NCBI GenBank assembly: GCA_954871525.1
Contig: OX940865.1
Coordinates: forward strand, 27,326,420 to 27,390,419
Length of the DNA stretch: 64,000 nucleotides
Origin: Parietaria judaica
Lineage: Eukaryota; Streptophyta; Magnoliopsida; Rosales; Urticaceae
Direction of reading: 5' to 3'
Shown here: one piece after another, positions 38,590 to 49,703 of the stretch
Position numbering within the stretch: position 1 is the first letter of the stretch
Layout: every line of letters starts with the position of its first letter
Notes under the pieces: generated by a model
Databases searched by the model: none
What the model was told of the DNA's origin: nothing
The model's input: the letters and a program-made list of their open reading frames with translations, nothing else
Position numbers and translations under genes: made by a program

Positions 38590-39245
38590 CAAATAAATAA
38601 ATAAATACATTATTGGCTGGAATGATCAATATATTCTAAAAGTTATGCAACTTGAATGAAAAAAAAAATGCTTGAGATGTTTACCTATATATCTATAAAA
38701 ATCTTTTTACAGCATAGCTTGATTTAAAATAAAAAAAAAAGAGACAAAATATATAGAAAAGGTAATTGGTATTTGAATTAATTGGATCATTTTTGTCTTT
38801 TTTTTTTAACGATCATGCAAGTATTTTTGGTTTTCCTCATGAATAATTTAGGTGTGTTAACTATTAGGATTGTCTTTTCAATTGTATTTTTTCTTCTTTT
38901 AATAACCTCCATATATATATTTTTTGTATTTCAATAGTATTCTTTTTATTTTCATAACAAAAGATAAAAAAGTATACACGTGTTCTTTATTATGGTATTA
39001 TTTAGGGCCGGTCCTGAGTTTGTCGGAGCCCTAGGCGAAGACTGATTTTGGGGTCCCCAATTTTTAAAAGGTGAACACAATATAATTTTTTTTCTTTCAC
39101 GTGGAGCCCTCAATTTACAAATCCGAGACTCCCAATTTACTAATTAATCTATTGTAGGCAGGAACCTACCATGTATACCCTCAGGCCCGGCCCTGATATT
39201 ATTTTTATGTATATTAACATAATTCTGTCGATAACACCGGAAAAG
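38590..39245 (+). repeat. Direct repeat copy B (5' flank of aleurain copy 2)
   Basis: Paralogous to 34780-35230. It is longer because a MITE of about 193 bp sits inside it; the similarity resumes after the MITE (ATAATTC...ATAACACC, compare 35210-35235). Confidence 0.82.
39003..39195. mobile_element. Short hAT-type MITE, about 193 bp
   Basis: Ends are TAGGGCCGGTCCTGAG on the left and CTCAGGCCCGGCCCTG on the right. Flanking 8-mers are GTATTATT (38995-39002) and ATATTATT (39196-39203), a 7/8 target duplication. It carries the subterminal phrase GCCCTAGGCGA, also found in the element at 54495. It has no coding capacity. Confidence 0.82.
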
Positions 39246-39589
39246 TAAATTGATCGTAAATAAAAAATATAACATTTTGTCAAATAAAAAAAATAGCTTT
39301 GATTTCTCAAACTTATCAATCTTTTGAAACAAAAATATATGTATTATTTTTTATACGTGATCTTAGAAAAACCAAAACAGAACATGTTTGACTTTGACGT
39401 GTATTAGTCTGACATTATGTTATGAGTTATGACTTTTATGTTATATGTTTGTGTTATGTTATGTTTTATGAGTGTATTTTATAGGCTATAACTATGTGTC
39501 ATATTTATTAAATAGGTAATTTGGAATCTATATAAAAATATGATCGAAATACTAAAAATATTTTTTCTGGAATATCCGTCGACATTTCG

Positions 39590-39702
39590 ATCGGCAAGCG
39601 ATATATCCTTGAAATTAATGTGGTATTATCGGCAAGCGATATATCCATTTCTTCCCATTTATCCGTCGGCATGCCCGTCGACAAGCGATATATCCGTAAA
39701 AT
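39590..39702. repeat. Three spaced copies of a GCAAGCGATATATCC-type phrase
   Basis: GATCGGCAAGCGATATATCC, TATCGGCAAGCGATATATCC and GTCGACAAGCGATATATCC occur at intervals of about 38 and 54 bp. The spacing differs, so this is not a clean tandem array. Confidence 0.85.
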
Positions 39703-40343
39703 GGAGAGTGCGAAACGACATCGATATCGATATTTATAACCTTGGATATGACAAGCCTCGGGTTTGAACTGCAACTACACAAAAGATGATGCGAAGAAGT
39801 AGAACGAACAGATAAATTAAAAAAAAAAAAACTAATATATTTGTAAATTCTTATATTCGAAGAGTCTCTAGGATCCATCAACCGGGCAAGCAAATTATGT
39901 ATAGTCCGCATCAAACAAAGTAATTTTTACTTAGATAATTATAAACTTATGATATTTAAACCTTAAATCTTTTTAAAATCCGTGTATTCACGTAATTAAG
40001 AAATTATTATACTTGTGTAAGTAATGACCAATATTTATTTATTTATTTGTGGAAATTTACCATATGCTAAAACTAAAAAACTCCCTCTTTTGGCTAATTT
40101 AGTGACAACGTATAATATGAAAGTCCCACGAAATCCTACCTTGCGAAGCCTTCCTTCTACGTCATACGCTCACGAAAACGACGAAAAGCCATTTCCATTT
40201 TTGCCCATAGCCAGTGAGCTTGTGAGCTAAAGCGAATAAAATCTTGACTTTTTCCATGATGATTCAAGATGATCAGCAAACAAACAACTATATAATCTCA
40301 TATATGGCACGACTCTTCTCAGTCCAGAGAGAGAGAGAAACAT

Positions 40344-42702
<2,359 letters not shown>

Positions 42703-43128
42703 AAAAGTTGTCGCATAATATTTATAATCACCCCTTTGTATCAGACATCGATATATACATATATATTATGGTTATTGGTTGTTTTATTACACTATGATTG
42801 AAATTTCATAATCATGTGTATGTATCAACCCGAGCCCGGAAAAATGTATGACGCCACAAACCCAAGTCGGGAAATAGCCGTTATTCGTGCCCGACGTTTT
42901 TGATCATATACGGCCAAAGCCGTCTCCGATTAGAGCCGGCCCTGTTTGACCATCTCGTCCTTGTTTTGCATCAAGAGCTTCACACGCTCGACCCGAGCGG
43001 CAGAAACTCCGGCCCATGACGAAGTTGATCGCGATTCCGGCGACACCTTTCTCGGTAGAAGTACGACTATTGAGATATTGATTGTGGATCGGATCGGATA
43101 CTGAAGTCCGGCCTGCTTCTGGGAGAAG
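42703..43128. other. Intergenic between aleurain copy 2 and the SLO1-like PPR gene
   Basis: Converging 3' ends. A GAGCCGGCCCTG phrase at about 42934 resembles the right end of the hAT elements in this window, but no matching left end was found. Nothing else was recognised. Confidence 0.5.
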
Positions 43129-45117
43129 TTATCCCTGAAGAATCTCAACCTCTCTTGTTAATCGAACCAAACATTCGTATATTTCTGGCGAACGGTGGAT
43201 CAAATCGTCTCCGACCTTAAACTCGCACACAGTGCCGTTGACCTCGATCGAGCTACACCCCGGAATCTTATCCACTCCTCTCTCGCTCATTAATTCCCTC
43301 GTCTTTTGTGCATCGTCCCATCTCTTCGCCTCCTTGTACATCCTCATGAGCATGACGTAATTCCCGCTATCGCTTGGCTCAAGCTCGAGAAGCTTTAAAG
43401 CCGCTCTCTCTCCCATCTCCACATTTTTATGAATGTTGCAGGCTGAGAACAGCGCGCCCCAAACCGCGGCGTCCGCCTCCATGGGCATGCTCTGTATAAG
43501 CTTCTCGGCCTCCTCTAAACGACCCGCCCGACCCAGAAGATCCACCATGCAAGAGTAGTGTTTCAGATCGGGGGAAAGATCGAATCTGGACCTCATATGG
43601 GAGAAATACGCTCGACCCTCTTCGACCAAGCCTCCATGACAGCAAGCTGACAAAACTCCGAGCAATGTGATCTTATCGGGGATTATTCCTTCATCGACCA
43701 TCTTCTCAAAGTAGTATACGGCTTCACGAGCATGGCCGTGAAGAGCTAAGCCAGTAATAACGGCGGTCCAAGTCAAGAAGTTCCGTTCAGGCATTTTCTT
43801 GAACACCCGGAGAGCATTCGTGACGTTGCCACATTTAGCATACATGTCCACTAAAGCAGTTCCTAACGCGACATTTAACGAGACCGTGTGCTTTTCTACG
43901 TAGCGGTGTATCCAAATCCCGATGTCGAGAGCTCCGAGCAGAGTACAAGCCGACAAGGCTCCAACCATGGTGATCTCATCGGGCCTTATGTCTTTCCATT
44001 GCATTTCGTGAAATAGAGCCAACGCTTCTTTCCCGCACTTCGCCTGAACATACCCGCTGATCATAGCGTTCCACGGCTCGACACTCTTCTCCGACTCCGG
44101 CATCTTACACAGAAGCTTCCGAGCAGCTTCCAAGAGTCCGGATTTAGCGTAACCGGCAATCAATGTCGTCCACGAGAAGGCAGTTTTATTTGTCATTTGG
44201 TTGAATAACTTATCCGCCGCTTCGAGATTATCGCATTTCACGTACATTTGCATCAAAGCATTTGCCAGAGGAACGGTCAAACACAGCCCCTTCTCCACAA
44301 TAAGCCGATGAAACTCCCGTCCTTTGCTCAGATCCTCCAACTTCGCGCACGAAGAAACCAACCCCACCATCGTAACTTCGTCCGGGTCAAATCCCGTTTC
44401 TTCCATTTCACGAAATAGCCCGAACGCCTCACGAGCCAGACCCGCCCTCGCGAACCCGTTAATCAGCGTATTCCAAGAAACCACGTCTCTTACGGGACTT
44501 CCATCGAACATCTTACGAGCATTCCGCCAATCACAGCACGAAATAAGCATATGAATCGCCGCATTGTGAACGACCAAACACGATCGCATCCCGAATTTCA
44601 ACACATGAGCAAGAACCTGAAACCCGATCGAGCTCAGACCCAGCTTCGCACAGGCTTTGAGAACGAAAGAGCAAGTGAAGCCGTCGGGTTTGGATCCGCG
44701 ACCGTCTTCCACCATCCTCCTGTACAGTTGAAGCGCCTCGCTCGGCGACTCGCTCTCCGAGAGCCCTCTAATGGCGACGTTCCAGGAGAAGGCGTTGGTC
44801 CTCGCCGAGGCGAGCAGGATCCGGACGCAGTGCGCGAGGTCCCGCGACTCGGAGAGCGCGCAGAAGGCGACGAGCCGGCTCGCGGCGAAGGGGTCGGAGA
44901 CGAGGCCGGTGACGGTCATTCGGGCTTGGATAGTCTTCATCTGGGAGAGGCATTTGCAGCTCTGGAGAAGGGAGAGAAGAGGGTTCGACTGGACGAGGGC
45001 GTGCGATGTTTTCCAGTTGGTGAGCTTCTGGGAGGAGAAGGAGCGAGAGAGAGTGATCAGACATTGCTGGGATGATCTGAAGAAGCCATGCAAAGAAGAA
45101 GAAGAAGAAGCGATCAT
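43129..45117 (-). CDS. SLO1: PPR protein, PLS class with E domain, SLOW GROWTH 1 (At2g22410)-like
   Basis: A single uninterrupted exon of 662 codons. The Ser/Phe/Arg-rich N-terminus (MIASSSSSLHGFFRSSQQ) looks like a mitochondrial presequence. It is followed by SLLQSCKCLSQMKTIQARM and about a dozen PLS-type repeats (for example NALMQMYVKCDNLEAADKLF, WNAMISGYVQAKCGKEALAL), then the E/E+ region ending PGCSSIEVNGTVCEFKVGDD, with no DYW deaminase. Phrases such as DPFAASRLVAFCALSESRDL and GALDIGIWIHRYVEKHTVSL closely resemble Arabidopsis SLO1, which is needed for C-to-U editing of mitochondrial nad4 and nad9. Orthology is inferred from memory of that protein. E-class proteins recruit a DYW-type deaminase in trans. 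Intronless structure is usual for PPR genes. Confidence 0.88.
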   Translation of the reverse strand: MIASSSSSLHGFFRSSQQCLITLSRSFSSQKLTNWKTSHALVQSNPLLSLLQSCKCLSQMKTIQARMTVTGLVSDPFAASRLVAFCALSESRDLAHCVRILLASARTNAFSWNVAIRGLSESESPSEALQLYRRMVEDGRGSKPDGFTCSFVLKACAKLGLSSIGFQVLAHVLKFGMRSCLVVHNAAIHMLISCCDWRNARKMFDGSPVRDVVSWNTLINGFARAGLAREAFGLFREMEETGFDPDEVTMVGLVSSCAKLEDLSKGREFHRLIVEKGLCLTVPLANALMQMYVKCDNLEAADKLFNQMTNKTAFSWTTLIAGYAKSGLLEAARKLLCKMPESEKSVEPWNAMISGYVQAKCGKEALALFHEMQWKDIRPDEITMVGALSACTLLGALDIGIWIHRYVEKHTVSLNVALGTALVDMYAKCGNVTNALRVFKKMPERNFLTWTAVITGLALHGHAREAVYYFEKMVDEGIIPDKITLLGVLSACCHGGLVEEGRAYFSHMRSRFDLSPDLKHYSCMVDLLGRAGRLEEAEKLIQSMPMEADAAVWGALFSACNIHKNVEMGERAALKLLELEPSDSGNYVMLMRMYKEAKRWDDAQKTRELMSERGVDKIPGCSSIEVNGTVCEFKVGDDLIHRSPEIYECLVRLTREVEILQG

Positions 45118-46536
45118 CAGAGTTTGCTCTTCTTCAGTTCAAACCAGCTCTGCTCTACATTAACTTGGGCATGGGGTGAGTGAGATCACGTACGGTACAA
45201 AGTACAAAATTGAAGATGCAGATATTTGCGGCAAAACTCTCTTAAAATAGGAAAAAGTGGTGACACGTGACATTTTTTTTTATTCAAGTATCCGTATAAA
45301 ATTTCTCACGAGTCAAAGTGATAATATTTAGAAGAAAAAAAAAACTTAAATTAATTATACATTTTTTATAAAATTTCTGAGGGTTAAATTGCTTAAAAAA
45401 AAGTTTAGGATGAAATTGATGAGATTTTAAGCTAGGGGTGGGTGAAAAATAAAAAATCGCATGTTCGGAGTAAAATCAAATATCTACACATCATTTGATA
45501 GGTATCGATATAAAAAACGGTACCGCAAATTGCATTTACCGCATATGATTATAAGTTGATGTTTATTTTTGGCCTCTAGTTTATAATTATTAACATTTTC
45601 TTGATTAATAGTCATGTTTGGTGGAAACTTTATCCTCTACTTTTATTCATACATACCAGTTCTTGGAGTAAATTGGTCACATTATTGTTGAATATGATTA
45701 TCCAATATCAGATAATTCACAATGTTACACAAAGAATTTTAAGACGCAAGAGCATATATGAATCGATATCGGAGCTATCTCGGCTTTATCCTAGGGTCGA
45801 CGGGGTTATTTGTGTCAAAGTTGTGTCAAGGGTATGATGGTCATTACCCACCTGCACTCGACAACACACAATCAAATATCCTTTGGGGTTGCAAAAATGC
45901 TTCATTAATTTCCATTTCACTGCCAGCTTCAAAAATGGAGTCCACCGTATTCATCTATATACAGGTGAGAATCCCGGGCTCGAATCTGGATACGATTCCA
46001 AACTCGACCTGCAATTCGAACGAATAAAGGGAATTAATCGCCAAGATTTGTATTAGCAGATGAAGCAATAATGAACAAAGTCAACATCTTAATAGTATCT
46101 GGACTTGTCTGGCCAGAATATTCATTTATAAAGCGGTTTTCATTCGGTTTCCGTTTCGGTTTCCAGTGCACAGTGAACACCGCTTTAGTTTTGACATTTC
46201 GTTTATCACTCATTTTTCAGAAATGATTTTAGTTATTGAAAAAAAAAATACCCAAAGAACTAAGACTTCGAGAATAGTTCTCTTCTCAATTACAGTTGAT
46301 TTTTTTTTTTTTCCCACCATTTTTTAAAGATTTTTAATCATAAATGAACTAACATTACAATTTCTAAGACAATATAATCAAGAAGCGAAAAATAGCCATA
46401 AGGAAGCAACTTACTTGGTGGGTTATTTGCACGTCAACGTAAATCAAAGAGCGTGATAATCAACCCACTCCTAAATGGATCTTTCCCATCTGCGATCTCC
46501 GAACTAGATGATTTTTTCCGTATCGTTATCCAAAAT
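45118..46536. other. Intergenic between two PPR genes
   Basis: Promoter of the SLO1-like gene on the left and 3' region of the next PPR gene on the right. The rest is AT-rich with short, unconvincing frames. No RNA gene or transposon end was recognised. Confidence 0.5.
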
Positions 46537-48318
46537 TTACACTGCCACCGGTAAACTAGCATTCGCTCTCAAATGCACGCTTCGTGAGCAAGAATTACTC
46601 AAATTTAAATCCTCGCTCACTAGCTTTTCGATGTGCCTCGCTTCATCAGGCAAACCCCCCTTTCGTAAACAAGAAATCAATACATCGGTGGTAATCTTAT
46701 CGGGTTTGCAATTAATTGAGAGCATCTTGTTAAAGACGGAAATAGCCTCCGTCATTCTCCCTTTCATGCAGTTCCCGAGTATGAGAATCGTAAACGTGTG
46801 TTTGTCGGGTTTGCATCGCTTCTCTTCCATCTCGGAAACGATCAGGTTGGCCTCATCGACGTTCCCGGCTTTGCAAAATCCGTCAATCAAGGGATTGTAA
46901 ATGAATGGTTGGGATACGACGTTACTGTGATTCAATTGCTTCTGAATATCACGAGCTTCAAGTAATCGGTTTTCGCTGCAAAGAGCATGGATAAGAACTG
47001 AGAAAGTGTAAGCATTCGGAGATACGTTTCTTGCTTTCATTTCAGACCAAAGATCTATAGCTAGATGTAACTGCCCCGACTGACAATAGCCATTGATTAA
47101 AGAAGTGAATGTGACAACGTCAGGCCAAAAGCCATGAAACATCATCTTCTCGTAAATTGCCATTGCTGATGCCATGTCACCGGTTTTGGCGAACCCGTGT
47201 ATCAGAGTGTTGAAAGTGATCTCGTTCGGTTTAACTTTTAAACCAATCATCTCATCGTAAACGGCAGAAGCCTCTTTCATCTGACCCAACCTGGAATAAG
47301 CGGAAATAATAGAAGTATAAGTCTTGACATCGGGCTGAGGATTTCTGCTCAACTGAAGCTTCCTCAGTAAGTTCCGCCCGACATTGATTTCGTTACTCTT
47401 ACACAACCCGTTTATCAGCGTATTATACGTGACGATATCCGCATTACAACAGTACTTCTCCATATCGCTGAAGAGCTCAAAAGCCGTCTTAACATCGCCG
47501 ACTCCACACAGACCCCGGATGAGAATGTTGTAAGTCCACAAATTGGGTCGAAAATGCGAAACCCGGTGCTTTCTGAATAAGCAAACTGCCTCGGAAACTA
47601 AATTCTTCTTGAGCAACACACTCAACAAACTATTGTAGACGAACGAGCTCAACTTAACCTCGTCGCTCCTCAATTCGTCGAGCAAAATCTCGCCGGAGTC
47701 AAACCTATCCGCTTGGGCGTACGAGGAGACCAAAAACTCGATAACCGAGTTGTCCGGCGAATGCCCGTCTTTCCTCATGCAATCGAACACAAACCGAGCG
47801 GAATCGTGAAGCCCCATTTGGCAAAGAGACCTCATGAGCAAATCGTAAGTCCTAAAGCTATGGTTGAGACTCAACCTAACCCTACTGAGCTCGAAGAACT
47901 TCAACCCCAGCTTCGGATTGTTCAACCTCCTCACAACCTCGAACGCGATCGAAGGGCTCAAGCTGTTGCTTACGTAGCCGAAGCAGGTGTCGACGGAGTT
48001 CGTACGGACGAAGAGAGTGCAAACGACCTTGACGAGCCAAGCCTCGGAGTTCGAGATTACCTCTTTGTCGTGGAAGTAGCGAGCGCGCGAGCTCCCCTGC
48101 GCCAGGCTGTTGAAGTGCGCGACGGCGATCTTCGAGGCGCGAGCCCAGAAGGGGCGCGTCGAGAAGAAGAGGAGGCTCATCTGCGCCGCCGCGCCGTCGT
48201 TCGGCGGCTCGGCTCGGCTCTCGTACACGTTCTCGATCACGATCCTGGACTCTGCGATCCTCGGGGGCTTGGACTTGAGCCTGGGCTTTGACTCCTTCAT
48301 CTTCGCCGGCGAGATCAT
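46537..48318 (-). CDS. P-class pentatricopeptide repeat protein, probably mitochondrial
   Basis: Single-exon gene, up to 593 codons. It has about ten or more canonical 35-residue P-type repeats, seen as YNTLINGLCKSNEINVGRNL, FNTLIHGFAKTGDMASAMAI and FTSLINGYCQSGQLHLAIDL. P-class proteins bind organellar RNA for processing, stabilisation or translation; the target cannot be read here. Two starts are possible. The first Met precedes a charged stretch (MISPAKMKESKPRLKSK). A later Met at 48180-48178 (residue 47) begins MSLLFFSTRPFWARASKIAV, a typical mitochondrial presequence, and I prefer it. The repeats around EAWLVKVVCTLFVR resemble the Arabidopsis At2g06000 group, but only loosely from memory. 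It is on the same strand as the SLO1-like gene, 1.4 kb away; the two belong to different PPR classes, so this is not a recent tandem duplicate. Confidence 0.88.
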   Translation of the reverse strand: MISPAKMKESKPRLKSKPPRIAESRIVIENVYESRAEPPNDGAAAQMSLLFFSTRPFWARASKIAVAHFNSLAQGSSRARYFHDKEVISNSEAWLVKVVCTLFVRTNSVDTCFGYVSNSLSPSIAFEVVRRLNNPKLGLKFFELSRVRLSLNHSFRTYDLLMRSLCQMGLHDSARFVFDCMRKDGHSPDNSVIEFLVSSYAQADRFDSGEILLDELRSDEVKLSSFVYNSLLSVLLKKNLVSEAVCLFRKHRVSHFRPNLWTYNILIRGLCGVGDVKTAFELFSDMEKYCCNADIVTYNTLINGLCKSNEINVGRNLLRKLQLSRNPQPDVKTYTSIISAYSRLGQMKEASAVYDEMIGLKVKPNEITFNTLIHGFAKTGDMASAMAIYEKMMFHGFWPDVVTFTSLINGYCQSGQLHLAIDLWSEMKARNVSPNAYTFSVLIHALCSENRLLEARDIQKQLNHSNVVSQPFIYNPLIDGFCKAGNVDEANLIVSEMEEKRCKPDKHTFTILILGNCMKGRMTEAISVFNKMLSINCKPDKITTDVLISCLRKGGLPDEARHIEKLVSEDLNLSNSCSRSVHLRANASLPVAV

Positions 48319-49618
48319 CGGCGCTGTGAAATCAGGCGAAACCGGTGATCATAAAGCTGGGGAGATTCCGAAATTGGAGGCTTCTCCGATGAAGATTCCG
48401 ATCGGAGCCATGGGAGAGAGATGGGATTATCTTAGGGCTTCTGTTCTGTTCTGTAGTGTTCTGTTCTGTTCTCGTCATCTTCAATGGCTGTCGCGGGTTT
48501 TCCTCACCGGGCTGTGAAGATAGAAAAGCTCTCATGGGCCGAAATGGCTATCCGAATCAGGCCCAAATCCGCGTGGCACATGTTGCGGTAAAAGTATCTA
48601 AGTTATTGTCATGAAATTTTAAGGTTATTAACAGCAAAAGTAGTTGGGGTTGGAGCGTCGCCGAGGTGGAGACGGATTGTTTTAGAGCATCTCCAATCCT
48701 CTAAGGGGAAAATCTTAATTGTAAACAAAGGCTGATCCTTTCGGGTATTGCACAGGTAGCTAGTACAAATGGCTTACCGGGGGTTTTGAGGTGGGTTCCT
48801 ATAACTTGGAATGGGGTGGCGAATTATATAACCAAATCCCCTCTCTCCGGGCTAACACCCGATTTTTGGTTAAATGAGAGCCCTCTATGGTTCGTGAACT
48901 GTATCCAAAGGGATGTTATCCCTCTTTGATTAATCCAAATAAATTTATTAAAACAAAAAACAAAAAAAATAGAAGTAATCAAGTTATTTGAAAATAGAGC
49001 TGACATAAAGTCAATTTAATAAAAATAAAATTGTGGGTACGTATCAAAGTTGACCTTTTTAGTATATTGATAGACTTTAACACCTTTTTCGTTAGTTTTT
49101 TTCTATTTTTCGCCGGGGATTGTTTCCAATCTATTGTCGTTGGGTCTAAAGACGGATTCCTTAGTTCGTATTAGTAGTTCACTGAAACCTGACTTACAGG
49201 TCAATTTTGTAATAGTCGCATTGTTGTTATTTCGAGTAAGTGTGTGTCACAAATCAATTCTTTTGTTGATTTTCAATGTGAAACTACAATGTACTATATT
49301 TTACAAAAGTATGAGAGATGGTTAACAAAATGCACTAACATGCAAAGTTCAAGAGTACTTAAAGGTTAAAGCCAATTATTCTGATTCTTTGTTTGTCACC
49401 TATAATCAAGTTGAAGCGATATCGACGACGTATATCCTTAAATTATCAAACTCCCAAAAAGTGACATAAAATCAAAACAGGTGGACTCTTATGCAATATT
49501 TAGAAATCAAGCCGAGCCGATCTGACGCTAAACCTCGATTAAAAAACAATTAAGGTATTAATTAAGCATGAATTGAGTATTAATAACAACGAAACTGGAA
49601 GACAATTGAAAAGCGAGT

Positions 49619-49659
<41 letters not shown>

Positions 49660-49703
49660 TTCAGCTATGATTTAGCGAAGAAAGCTTCCTCTTCCCACCA
49701 ACA
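48319..49703. other. Divergent promoter region between a PPR gene and the FIP1-like gene
   Basis: 5' region of the PPR gene with several TTCTGTTCTGT repeats near 48440. A GAGCATCTCCAATCC phrase at about 48687 is a word often seen in plant MITEs, but I could not pair its ends. At 49622-49659 there is a (TA)n tract only about 45 bp before the FIP1-like start codon. No gene is supported between. Confidence 0.5.
49622..49659. repeat. (TA)n microsatellite next to the FIP1-like start
   Basis: About 18 TA units ending 45 bp upstream of ATG 49704, in what should be the core promoter or 5' UTR; length changes could affect expression. Confidence 0.93.

Larger units (their letters stand above)
38211..40343. 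other. Region between the two aleurain copies
   Basis: Starts with the 3' UTR of copy 1. The duplicated 5' flank begins at about 38590 and is interrupted by a hAT-type MITE (39003-39195). A triple repeat of a GCAAGCGATATATCC phrase lies at 39590-39702. The promoter and a GAGAGAGAGA-containing 5' UTR of copy 2 occupy the end. No separate gene is supported. Confidence 0.65.

Noticed and set aside
42930..42945. GAGCCGGCCCTG as the right end of another hAT element
   Set aside because: No CAGGGCCGG left partner with a matching 8-bp duplication was found nearby.
44551..45075. Long plus-strand ORF of 174 codons
   Set aside because: It is an antisense shadow of the GC-richer SLO1-like PPR coding sequence.
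47713..48291. Plus-strand ORF of 192 codons
   Set aside because: Antisense shadow of the P-class PPR gene; Arg/Glu-rich composition is typical of such mirrors.
48738..48930. Possible retroelement coding fragment near 48.8 kb
   Set aside because: Some plus-strand phrases look protein-like, but stops and the lack of a recognisable catalytic motif prevent support.
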